Source: CBDUQN01 sp965369375 (lineage in GTDB: Bacteria > Krumholzibacteriota > Krumholzibacteriia > Krumholzibacteriales > Krumholzibacteriaceae). Taken from it: a DNA stretch of 21,850 nucleotides. The notes under the pieces were generated by a model that searched no databases, was not told where the DNA came from, and saw nothing but the letters and a program-made list of their open reading frames with translations. The position numbers and the translations under genes were made by a program. The DNA lies in contig CBDUQN010000054.1 of the NCBI GenBank assembly GCA_965369375.1, positions 1 through 21,850 of the forward strand. Reading direction: 5' to 3'. Below, piece after piece: positions 7,803 to 14,710 of the stretch; the stretch's first letter is position 1, and each line of letters starts with the position of its first letter.

Positions 7803-7852
7803 TGACAAACTATGTGAGGATTTAATATAATTCTGTCACAATCCTTTGTCAA
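7803..7852 (-). promoter_or_regulatory. promoter of the metal-efflux operon inside nested inverted repeats
   Basis: Reading the minus strand, consensus TTGACA (7847-7852), 17 bp, then TATATT (7824-7829). Two inverted repeats share almost the same centre on the -10 box: TGTGA-N18-TCACA (7813-7817/7836-7840) and TGACAAA-N35-TTTGTCA (7803-7809/7845-7851). The outer arm overlaps the -35 box. Transcription would start near 7817. The symmetry suggests a dimeric or tetrameric regulator; none is identified. Confidence 0.8.
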
Positions 7853-8032
7853 TCCGTATCGATCCGCCCTTGCAGCTGTGCATTGAGCTCGATAACTGTC
7901 TTTGCGAATATTTCTTATACTACAACGGAAATAAATAGTTGCATTTTAAGCCCGACCCGCCGGCCTTGTTTGAATCGCCCCCAAAATCCAAGCCGCATGA
8001 TCCCATACCTTTTTATTATAATTGAAGATAAC

Positions 8033-8109
8033 TGGTGGGCGATACTGGACTTGAACCAGTGGCCTCCTGCTTGTAAGGCAGGCGCTCTGACCAGCTGAGC
8101 TAATCGCCC
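8033..8109 (-). tRNA. tRNA-Val (anticodon UAC)
   Basis: A complete cloverleaf is visible on the minus strand: acceptor GGGCGAT/ATCGCCC, D-arm GCTC/GAGC, anticodon stem CCTGC/GCAGG with loop CTTACAA (anticodon TAC at 8075-8073), T-arm ACTGG/CCAGT with loop TTCAAGT, discriminator A and encoded CCA. The 5' end is 3 nt after the stop codon of the small membrane protein gene, so RNase P processing would trim that mRNA. No clear terminator follows. The 7853-8032 stretch beyond it holds nothing else I can identify. Confidence 0.97.
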
Positions 8110-8112
8110 ACG

Positions 8113-8268
8113 TTATAGTAGCGCGAGTGGAATGAGAATGCAGTATCCAAGGACGAGAAGCGCGGGGGCGAGAGAGATGGAATCCTGCGCCAGGAAGATA
8201 TAGCCGGCGACGATCGATATCAATCCGACGATCAAAATGATAAGTTTGTTCTTTCTAATTATCTGCAT
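8113..8268 (-). CDS. 51-residue two-helix membrane protein (unknown function)
   Basis: The short protein starts MQIIRKNK and has two hydrophobic helices (about 8-27 and 32-51) joined by AQDSIS. The second contains SLAPALLVLGYCILIP. The basic N-terminus predicts a hairpin with both ends in the cytoplasm. I recall similar small proteins (SLAP..L..GYC..IP) in FCB bacteria but know no function. The ATG at 8268 is preceded by AAAGG with 7-nt spacing. A longer reading from 8343 would overlap larE and add a sequence that looks non-coding. It lies 64 nt after larE and 3 nt before tRNA-Val, so the three are probably one transcript. Confidence 0.78.
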   Translation of the reverse strand: MQIIRKNKLIILIVGLISIVAGYIFLAQDSISLAPALLVLGYCILIPLALL

Positions 8269-8332
8269 GTGAAAGCCTTTCCCTTTTTCTCCGAGCCCTC
8301 GCAACTCACCACTATATGATATTGCCGGCCGG

Positions 8333-9181
8333 TCAAATGTCAAGTTCTTCGTTCATGCTGCCCGTACGGTAGCCTTCGAGATCGACTGTAATATATAAAA
8401 ACCCGAGAGACTTCAGATGTTCCACGATTGTTTCCCTCATGGGGGACTCGAGGAAACGTTCGATCTCCTCAGGCGGCACCTCTATGCGGGCGACGCCGCT
8501 ATGATAGCGAAGACGGCAGGCCTCGAAGCCGAGTGACATGAGATACCGCTCACCCTCGCTTATCTGTTCGAGCTTTTCAGGAGTCAATTCTTCACCGTAG
8601 GGAATTCTCGTTGCGAGGCACGCCAATGCGGGTTTTCTCCAGGTCTCGAGCCCCATTTCCTTCGAAGCGGCGCGGATATCCTTTTTGGTGAATTCGGCCT
8701 CCATCAATGGGCTCATCACGTCCAGTTCCCGGAGCGCCTTGAGACCGGGCCGGTAATCGTCGGAATCGTTCACATTAGAGGCTTCGATAACGCATTTGAA
8801 GTCCTTATCGGCCGCTATATCAATGATCCTCGTAAAGATACTCTTCTTGCAGATGTAACATCTATCGGGCGGATTGTCCCTGATCTCCTCGAGCCCCTCG
8901 TCACCCGTCTCGATGACCAGGTGCTCGATTCCAAGCCGGCTGGTGAATTGCCTTGCCTCGCTTACCTCCCATGAAGGTATAAACGGCGCGGAAACGGTTA
9001 CGGCGAGAATCCTATCCCCCAAAACCTCTCCGGCGACACTCAGGAGAAACGTCGAATCGACGCCTCCCGAAAAGGCTACGACTGCGCCTTGACACTCCGC
9101 CAACATACCTTTCAAGGCATCCAGTTTCTTTTTCAGCTTCTTATCCAGAGATTGCCCCCCTGGCTCACCGGGAAACTCCAA
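8333..9181 (-). CDS. larE: LarE-like ATP-dependent sulfur transferase
   Basis: LarE is a PP-loop ATP pyrophosphatase that adenylates and thiolates the pyridinium precursor of the nickel-pincer cofactor used by lactate racemase and relatives. The PP-loop SGGVDST is at 38-44, PPDRCYICKK at 104-113 and ACLATRIPYG at 187-196. Cys108, Cys111 and Cys188 match the three-cysteine LarE class reported to hold a 4Fe-4S cluster, as opposed to the single sacrificial-cysteine type of L. plantarum. At 282 residues the length is normal. The TTG at 9181 is only the longest start and its ribosome site is poor; a start near residue 12 or at Met26 is possible. No larA, larB or larC is in the window, so a partner locus elsewhere or another sulfur role must be assumed. 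Confidence 0.88.
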   Translation of the reverse strand: MEFPGEPGGQSLDKKLKKKLDALKGMLAECQGAVVAFSGGVDSTFLLSVAGEVLGDRILAVTVSAPFIPSWEVSEARQFTSRLGIEHLVIETGDEGLEEIRDNPPDRCYICKKSIFTRIIDIAADKDFKCVIEASNVNDSDDYRPGLKALRELDVMSPLMEAEFTKKDIRAASKEMGLETWRKPALACLATRIPYGEELTPEKLEQISEGERYLMSLGFEACRLRYHSGVARIEVPPEEIERFLESPMRETIVEHLKSLGFLYITVDLEGYRTGSMNEELDI

Positions 9182-9196
9182 TTATTCATTTACTTC

Positions 9197-9220
9197 ATCC
9201 ACGGACTCACATCCGTGGAT
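9197..9220. repeat. perfect 9-bp hairpin upstream of larE
   Basis: ATCCACGGA (9197-9205) and TCCGTGGAT (9212-9220) surround a 6-nt loop, 15 bases upstream of the TTG taken as larE start. No T-run follows on either strand, so it is not a classical terminator. Confidence 0.8.
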
Positions 9221-9227
9221 TTGCGGT

Positions 9228-9241
9228 GGTTTAATTAAACC
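9228..9241. promoter_or_regulatory. perfect 14-bp palindrome in the mltG-larE gap
   Basis: GGTTTAATTAAACC is a perfect palindrome with an AT-rich centre. Together with GAATC-N3-GATTC near 9280 and the hairpin at 9197, it makes this 113-bp gap rich in dyads. It may be a regulator site for larE; no clear -35/-10 pair was found. Confidence 0.45.
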
Positions 9242-9294
9242 CTATTTTCTGATATTCGCTCCTGTGTGGTACCCCTCGAGAATCCTTGATTCCT

Positions 9295-10377
9295 CTAGTC
9301 AACCCCTTGGTCAGAGAAACCTTCCTCCGATGTGCCATGATCGCTTTCGGATTCTTTGGCGCCCTTCACCACCGGGGGAATGCCGTACCGGACAAGGTAC
9401 TTCGTTCTGATGTGGTCTTCGAGCGTCTTGTTGAATATGTGCTTGCCGTTACCCGCCGCTACGAAGTAGAGATCCATACAATCCTCTAGAGGATGTACGG
9501 CCGCCTCGAGTGCCGCACGTCCGGGACTGCAGATCGCGCCGGGCGGGAGACCGAAGACACGATAGGTATTGTACGGTGATTTGACGCGCAGGTCCCTATA
9601 CCAGAGTTTGCGCCGAACGCCGCCGAGCGCATAGGCGACGGTGGGATCAGCCTCGAGCCGCCACCCCTTCCGGAGCCGGTTGTGGTAGACGGCCGAGATG
9701 CGCGGCATTTCGGAATTGTAAACCGCCTCGGCCTGCACGACCGAGGCGAGCGTTACCACTTCATTCACCGAAAGCCCAAGCGAATCGGCCATGGCACGCA
9801 CAGAATCGACGAACACCTCATTGAATCGATGGACCATGCGCAGGGTTACATCACGCACGGTCACCGGCCAGCTGATGAGATACGTATCGGGAAATATGTA
9901 GCCCTCGAGCGAAGGCGCATCGATGCCGAGCTCTCTGAGCATTGCCGTGTCCGACGCCATGGTTACAAACTCGGTCGAGTCGATCTCGACCCCTTTCTGG
10001 AGAACGCCCGCTATTTCGGTGATCATGTACCCCTCCGGGATAACAACCCGGCTGAAGGAGACCTCGCCCTTTGCGAGCCTGTCGAGAATCGTCGCAACAC
10101 TCTCGCCGCGCCTGAAGAGGTAGCGCCCGCTCTGAATCTTCTTCTCTTTTCTCGTAATATAGGCCGCCCACCTGAAAACCTTCGGATGCTCGAGGAGCCC
10201 CTCCTCGACAAGCATCGCCTGTACGTCATGGAGCGTGGCGCCCAGCGGCACCTTTATCTCAATCCTGCGGGAGGCCGCATCACCATCCTGCCTGTAATAG
10301 AGCCACTCGAATTGCACGAGCAAAATGAGGAAAACAGATAAGAATACTGCAATTATGGTGGTAATCTTCTGCTTCAT
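9295..10377 (-). CDS. mltG: MltG endolytic murein transglycosylase (YceG family)
   Basis: MltG cuts nascent glycan strands at the inner membrane and so ends peptidoglycan polymerisation. The 360-residue protein has a short cytoplasmic start, one membrane helix (7-24), a LysM-like region (about 38-100) and the YceG catalytic domain. Key motifs are ASVVQAEAVYNSE with the catalytic Glu217 (E. coli Glu218 equivalent), LEADPTVAY (241-249) and SPYNTYRVFGLPPGAICSPG. All look intact. The C-terminus ends in a charged tail of about 25 residues. The ATG at 10377 has only a weak ribosome binding site. A good promoter lies at 10414-10442, so mltG is transcribed independently of ruvX, and larE may be read from it. 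Confidence 0.95.
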   Translation of the reverse strand: MKQKITTIIAVFLSVFLILLVQFEWLYYRQDGDAASRRIEIKVPLGATLHDVQAMLVEEGLLEHPKVFRWAAYITRKEKKIQSGRYLFRRGESVATILDRLAKGEVSFSRVVIPEGYMITEIAGVLQKGVEIDSTEFVTMASDTAMLRELGIDAPSLEGYIFPDTYLISWPVTVRDVTLRMVHRFNEVFVDSVRAMADSLGLSVNEVVTLASVVQAEAVYNSEMPRISAVYHNRLRKGWRLEADPTVAYALGGVRRKLWYRDLRVKSPYNTYRVFGLPPGAICSPGRAALEAAVHPLEDCMDLYFVAAGNGKHIFNKTLEDHIRTKYLVRYGIPPVVKGAKESESDHGTSEEGFSDQGVD

Positions 10378-10413
10378 CGTGATTCTTATACTTGGGCGGG
10401 CTCGTGTGGAAAG

Positions 10414-10442
10414 ATTGTACGCCCCAGGCAGGCGCGGTTCAA
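10414..10442 (-). promoter_or_regulatory. mltG promoter
   Basis: Minus-strand reading gives TTGAAC (10437-10442), 17 bp, then TACAAT (10414-10419). The predicted start near 10407 leaves a leader of about 30 nt. Confidence 0.6.
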
Positions 10443-10503
10443 TGAATTAATACGCCCGAGAGCTTCAGATAGGTGCAACTTGCTGATATTCATGTCGTTA
10501 CGA

Positions 10504-10923
10504 CTACTTATTTATTTCATCCAGATAGCTCTGCAGCAGTAATACCGCCGCGAGCCGGTCGATATCGCCGGCGTTCCTTATCCTTCCTTTCTCCCGCAAG
10601 ATGCGTTCCGCTTCGAGGCTCGAAAGCCGCTCGTCGCGAAGCTCCACCTCGAGACCGAACTCCCGCCGTATCCCCCCGGCGAGCTCCCGCGCCATCTTGG
10701 TGCCTGCGATATCCCCGCCACTCATCGAGAGTGGCATCCCGATCATGGCCACTTCTATATTATACATCGGAATCAGGTCACGAAGATAGTCCATAAAGGC
10801 AATGCCCTTTCCAACTTCAAACGTATCAAGTCCTTGCGCGGTTATCCCGAGCTCGTCACTGACGGCGATTCCGAACCGTTTCGTGCCGGGATCGATCCCG
10901 AGAATGCGAGATTTGCCTTCCAT
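10504..10923 (-). CDS. ruvX: RuvX/YqgF putative pre-16S rRNA nuclease (Holliday-junction resolvase fold)
   Basis: This 139-residue RNase H-fold nuclease belongs to the YqgF family, linked to 16S rRNA 5' end maturation and structurally to RuvC. Motifs are LGIDPGTKRFGIAVSDE with catalytic Asp11, MIGMPLSMSGG, LRDERLSSLEA and IDRLAAVLLLQSYLD. These keep the expected acidic residues. The ATG at 10923 is chosen because the family begins a few residues before the LGID strand. An upstream ATG at 11031, which overlaps the msrAB stop (TAATG), would add 36 residues foreign to the family. There is no Shine-Dalgarno; instead an extended -10 box ends 8 nt before the ATG. Confidence 0.93.
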   Translation of the reverse strand: MEGKSRILGIDPGTKRFGIAVSDELGITAQGLDTFEVGKGIAFMDYLRDLIPMYNIEVAMIGMPLSMSGGDIAGTKMARELAGGIRREFGLEVELRDERLSSLEAERILREKGRIRNAGDIDRLAAVLLLQSYLDEINK

Positions 10924-10930
10924 GCTATAA

Positions 10931-10939
10931 ATTATACCA
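10931..10939 (-). promoter_or_regulatory. extended -10 box directly upstream of ruvX
   Basis: TGGTATAAT in minus-strand reading combines a perfect TATAAT with the TGn extension. Seven bases separate it from the ruvX ATG, placing the transcript start on or beside the start codon. No good -35 box is visible. Confidence 0.55.
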
Positions 10940-11030
10940 CAACCGGCAGCACAGGTGGATGAGAAGCGAAACGGCGGGACGGCGGAAATCTCTATTCCAA
11001 CAGCCCGAGATGCCCTCCGGGGCCCCTCCA

Positions 11031-12182
11031 TTATTCAAACAGCTTCAGGCGGGCTCCGTATCCTTCCTTTTCCAGCTCTTCCTTGGGAATGAATCGCAGA
11101 GCCGCTGAATTGATGCAGTACCTGAGTCCCGTCGGCGCCGGACCGTCCGGAAAAACATGACCGAGATGCGAGTCGCCGTGCTTGCTCCTCACCTCGGTTC
11201 GTTTCGTGAAGAGTTTGTTGTCCTCGCGCTCGACGATATTTTCGGGCTCGAGCGGGCGCATAAAGCTCGGCCAGCCGGTGCCGGACTCGAATTTGTCGAG
11301 AGAGCTGAAGAGCGGCTCACCCGTGACGACATCGACGTAAATCCCTTCGCGCTTGTTGTCCCAGTATTCATTCTGAAACGGCGGCTCGGTCTCCGAGCAT
11401 TGCGTGACCTCGTACTGGAGCGGATCGAGGCTCTCTTTAAGCGTTTCATCGCCCGGTTTTTCGTAACGCGTATCCCCCCGGCCCGATTCCCCGGATTGAT
11501 CGCCCTTTGAGCCGGTTCCACCCTTGGAATCTGCGGCACCCTTTGAGCCGGGCTGGACCTTCCACATCTCTTCTATATAGCCCTGCCGTCCCGAGCCGAT
11601 CCGGTACCGCTTGTAATCGACCGGACAGCGTTTGAAGTAACCCTGGTGATATTCTTCGGCTTCATAAAAGGTTTCAGCTTTTTTTATCTCCACCGCCAAG
11701 GGAGAATCGAATTTGCCCGACGATCCGAGTTGATTCTTCGACTCCTCTGCTATTCGCTTTTGCTCCTCGTCGTGGTAAAAGATTATGGGTTGGTATTGCG
11801 ATCCCCTGTCGGCAAATTGCCCGCCGGGGTCGGTCGGATTGATGTGCCGCCAGTAGATATCGAGAAGCTCACGGTAACTGATCACGGTCGGATCGAATTG
11901 CACACGCACCGCTTCGACATGGCCCGTTTTCCCGGTGCATACGTCCTCGTAACTCGGATTCGCCGCCTGCCCGCCGGTGTAGCCCGAGACCGCCGCCTCC
12001 ACACCGGGAACATCCTCGAAGTCGGCTTCGGTGCACCAGAAACAGCCGCCAGCAAATGTGGCGGTCAGCACTTTCCCTTCGCGTTCTCGGCTCATATCCT
12101 TTTCAGCCCCCTGTCCGTTCATGGTAATAAATAGCAGACTAACTGCAGTTATAACAAAGAGTTTTAAATATTGTAATTTCAT
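11031..12182 (-). CDS. msrAB: secreted bifunctional methionine sulfoxide reductase MsrA-MsrB
   Basis: A 383-residue fusion repairs oxidised methionine, with MsrA acting on the S and MsrB on the R sulfoxide. A signal peptide (about 1-26) exports it. The MsrA domain has GGCFWCTE with catalytic Cys47. A Gly/Ser/Lys/Asp linker (roughly 210-245, GSKGAADSKGG) leads to the MsrB domain with GTGWPSF, RSKHGDSHLGHVFPDG and GLRYCINSAAL, catalytic Cys356. The MsrB zinc CxxC pairs are absent (GIYVDVVTGEPLF), as in PilB-type fusions. The usual resolving Cys before GWPSF is Thr; a Cys in VTQCSETEPPF may replace it. GAGGGG sits 8 nt before the ATG at 12182; GTG 12191 and ATG 12188 are too close to it. It lies 107 nt upstream of ruvX. 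Confidence 0.95.
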   Translation of the reverse strand: MKLQYLKLFVITAVSLLFITMNGQGAEKDMSREREGKVLTATFAGGCFWCTEADFEDVPGVEAAVSGYTGGQAANPSYEDVCTGKTGHVEAVRVQFDPTVISYRELLDIYWRHINPTDPGGQFADRGSQYQPIIFYHDEEQKRIAEESKNQLGSSGKFDSPLAVEIKKAETFYEAEEYHQGYFKRCPVDYKRYRIGSGRQGYIEEMWKVQPGSKGAADSKGGTGSKGDQSGESGRGDTRYEKPGDETLKESLDPLQYEVTQCSETEPPFQNEYWDNKREGIYVDVVTGEPLFSSLDKFESGTGWPSFMRPLEPENIVEREDNKLFTKRTEVRSKHGDSHLGHVFPDGPAPTGLRYCINSAALRFIPKEELEKEGYGARLKLFE

Positions 12183-12223
12183 GATCATCACCCCTCATCG
12201 AATAATCCGTTTTACTATCGTAA

Positions 12224-12255
12224 TTAATAATTATTATTAATAACTCCGCGGTCAA
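12224..12255 (-). promoter_or_regulatory. candidate msrAB promoter with AT-rich palindrome
   Basis: In minus-strand reading, TTGACC (12250-12255) is a 5/6 -35 match. At -10 spacing lies a perfect palindrome of 8-bp arms around one base (TTAATAATTATTATTAA, 12224-12240). A precise -10 hexamer cannot be chosen. The palindrome could be an operator or simply promoter AT-richness. Confidence 0.45.
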
Positions 12256-12306
12256 GACTTATCTCCAGGGGAAAGGCGCATCGATCATGGTGCGCATAAT
12301 CCGTTG

Positions 12307-14580
12307 CTATTCAAATCGTTTTAAAACGAGGATAGTCAGATCGTCGCGGGAGCCGATGGGATGAGAAAATCTGTTAACGTCTTTAACGATAGCATCTTTG
12401 ACCTCGGCAGCCCCGAGCCCTATCAGATCGGGCAGTAGTTCGAAAAATCTCACTTCGCCATAGAGGTGTCCGTTTCCCCCTTCCGCCTCCGTCACTCCGT
12501 CCGTCGTAATGATAAGCGTGTCGCCCGGCCGGAACTTGAGCTTGTGGTCTTCGTAAATGAAACGCTCCTTGACACCGAGGAGAAGCCCGCTGTAGTCGAG
12601 AACTTCTACCTCACCGTCGGATCTTAGCACCATAGGGAATGTGTGTCCCGCATTCGTATAGCGTAATTCGTCTCGTTTGATGTCAAGACATCCATAGAAG
12701 AGAGTCGCAAATTTATCTGGAGCGGTTATCTCACACATGACGTCGTTCACCCTGCCCACGACTTCGATGGGATTCTCCATCACATCGAGCATCGTCCTCA
12801 GGCTCGCCTGGAGTGATGCCATCAGCAGCGAGCCGGGAACACCCTTGCCGGCGACATCGGCCACCGCGATGGAGAGGAGTGAACCCCTGTTGATAAAATC
12901 GTAGTAGTCACCGCCGACCTGCTTGCTCGCAATACTGAGGCCTGAGACCTCGTAGCGATCGAGCCTCGGCGATACGGAGGGAAGCAGATTGAGCTGTATC
13001 GTACGGGCGAGGTTGAGTTCTTCCTCTATGACCTTCTTGTCTACGACTTCTTCGAGAAGCTCTATCTTCGACAGCGACGCGGCTATCTGGGATGCAAGCA
13101 TGGAGAGCAGCGCCTGTTCCTCTGTATTATAACGGCCGTAACCGCGCCGGGAACCCATCAGCAGCATGGCGGTGCACGCACCCTCATGAATAATGGGAAT
13201 GATCAGCTCGTAGTGCGCAAAATCCCTGACGATACCGGGCAGTGTCTCTACGGCCTCCCGGATGACCTTCCTGGCGGGGCGAAGGAACAGCCTGCTCCGC
13301 TGCGTGAGAAAGCCCATCGTTTCCATGAAATCGAGCCTGCCGATCGGCTCTCCGATATGGGAAAGGACCTCGATCACCTTCTCGGCATAAATATCGTCGT
13401 CTTTGCGGGCGAGAACCTCTTCGGCGAGAATGAGCTTGACCTCATTCGTCGAGAAAACCTTGCCGAGCTCTTCCCTGAGCCGCGATTTCAGGCCATCGAT
13501 GTCGACCATTGAAAGAAGCTCCGCGCTGAGGTTTCGGAGTCGCACCCTCGGCGCGCTTCCCTCCCGTCCGATTATCCGCTCCGTCCAGTCGTCGAGACGG
13601 TTCAGAACCGGCTGAAACGCTATGATAAAAAGGATTATGAATCCGGTTTCGAGAATCTCAGGATTAGCGCCCTCTCCGGCGAACTGATATAAGAATCCCG
13701 TGACCCGCCTCACTGCGATAAAATAGACCGTGGCGAAAATCGCGACGATGGCGCTGTAGAGAATTCCCCGCCGCACTATCAGGCGCATATCGAGAAACTG
13801 GTACCTAACAATGGCAAAGGCGATCGAACCGCCTCCGATGATCAGCGAAGCGTTGATGAAAGCGGTTGAGACATCCTGTGGCATATTGAGCCGGGCAATG
13901 ATCGGGATCAGCCGTGCCCAAGAGTATGTCACAATGCACATCCCGAGACCGGCAATGACGACCCGCATCTGTCTGCGCACGCGCGGCGTGAGATCGGAAC
14001 GCATCGTTCCCCACAAGAGCACTACGGAAAAAACCGCATAGGCGAGGTTTACAGGCGAGAAAAGCTGCATATGCGCTTTAAACAGGAGCTCCGTAAACAC
14101 GGTCAGTGCCGCCGCGAGTGATCGGATCATTGTTGCGAACACGCCTGCCGAACCGGACAGCTCGTTGAGCCAGCTGAACAGCCTCGCAGGATCAACGCGA
14201 TCGACGAGAAAGATCATCATAATGAGATGGAACAGGTGCGGGAGGAACAGGATAACAATGTACCGCTTGATGTGCTCCCAGAGCCAATGGCGCTTCGGAT
14301 GAACGAGGGCGAAGAGCACGAGCGAGGGAAAGAAGAACTCCCAGATGTAATCAAAGCTTGCAACGAGATTTTGAAAGAGATAGGTGCCCTCTTTCGGATT
14401 CGCGCTGAGCAGCACTCCCATTGCGCCGAGTATCGGGCCGAATCCGGCAAAGAAGAGCACAAGAGCCGTCGACCAGTTGACGATGCTTCTGCGCGAGTGA
14501 CGCAGGATCGAGACGGCAAGCATGAAAATGATTATCCCGCAAACAAAATACAGAGAAGCGATAATCGGGGACGTGACCAT
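12307..14580 (-). CDS. membrane GAF-PP2C (SpoIIE-type) serine phosphatase
   Basis: This 757-residue protein is the likely signal-receiving phosphatase of a partner-switching system: it would dephosphorylate the STAS protein. Eight or nine membrane helices (about 1-330) resemble the 7TM sensor region of some kinases, ending RYQFLDMRLIVRRGILYS. A GAF-like domain (about 345-515) follows, then a coiled linker EEELNLARTIQLNLLPS and the PP2C domain (about 530-757). Metal-binding motifs are complete: VGGDYYDF (Asp558), VADVAGKGVPGSLLMASL, YTNAGHTFPM, TTDGVTEAEG and SRDDLTILVLK. The ATG at 14580 has GGAG 7 nt upstream; the in-frame extension to 14622 is not needed. It sits 130 nt after the RsbW-like kinase, with dyads between. 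Ligand unknown. Confidence 0.93.
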   Translation of the reverse strand: MVTSPIIASLYFVCGIIIFMLAVSILRHSRRSIVNWSTALVLFFAGFGPILGAMGVLLSANPKEGTYLFQNLVASFDYIWEFFFPSLVLFALVHPKRHWLWEHIKRYIVILFLPHLFHLIMMIFLVDRVDPARLFSWLNELSGSAGVFATMIRSLAAALTVFTELLFKAHMQLFSPVNLAYAVFSVVLLWGTMRSDLTPRVRRQMRVVIAGLGMCIVTYSWARLIPIIARLNMPQDVSTAFINASLIIGGGSIAFAIVRYQFLDMRLIVRRGILYSAIVAIFATVYFIAVRRVTGFLYQFAGEGANPEILETGFIILFIIAFQPVLNRLDDWTERIIGREGSAPRVRLRNLSAELLSMVDIDGLKSRLREELGKVFSTNEVKLILAEEVLARKDDDIYAEKVIEVLSHIGEPIGRLDFMETMGFLTQRSRLFLRPARKVIREAVETLPGIVRDFAHYELIIPIIHEGACTAMLLMGSRRGYGRYNTEEQALLSMLASQIAASLSKIELLEEVVDKKVIEEELNLARTIQLNLLPSVSPRLDRYEVSGLSIASKQVGGDYYDFINRGSLLSIAVADVAGKGVPGSLLMASLQASLRTMLDVMENPIEVVGRVNDVMCEITAPDKFATLFYGCLDIKRDELRYTNAGHTFPMVLRSDGEVEVLDYSGLLLGVKERFIYEDHKLKFRPGDTLIITTDGVTEAEGGNGHLYGEVRFFELLPDLIGLGAAEVKDAIVKDVNRFSHPIGSRDDLTILVLKRFE

Positions 14581-14604
14581 AAAACAGCTCCAGAAACGTG
14601 AATC

Positions 14605-14654
14605 GCGGTACCCGGGGAGCACCGCCTAGCCGCACATAATGTTACGTCATTATG
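14605..14654. repeat. two dyads between the RsbW-like kinase and the phosphatase
   Basis: CATAATG-N6-CATTATG (14635-14641/14648-14654) is a perfect 7-bp dyad. GCGGT-N11-ACCGC (about 14605-14625) follows. No T-run follows in minus-strand reading, so these are better read as an operator or RNA processing hairpins than as a terminator. Confidence 0.6.
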
Positions 14655-14710
14655 CACCGTAAAGTTTCCACTGGATTGAAATCGAAATGAGAGTGATAAG
14701 GCCGTAATCA

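Noticed and set aside
7853..8032. a gene or RNA in the gap between the tRNA and the efflux operon promoter
   Set aside because: Plus-strand frame 7883-8098 runs through the tRNA in antisense and has no protein-like character. No other structure was recognised.
9197..9220. hairpin as a Rho-independent terminator for mltG
   Set aside because: The stem is perfect but no T-run follows in minus-strand reading. It is kept only as a hairpin.
10386..10493. 35-codon frame (MNISKLHLSEALGR...) between ruvX and mltG
   Set aside because: It has no ribosome binding site and spans the predicted mltG promoter, so a chance frame is more likely.
10924..11031. 36-residue N-terminal extension of RuvX starting at the TAATG overlap with msrAB
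   Set aside because: Family members begin just before the LGID strand. The extension is compositionally odd and contains the extended -10 box.
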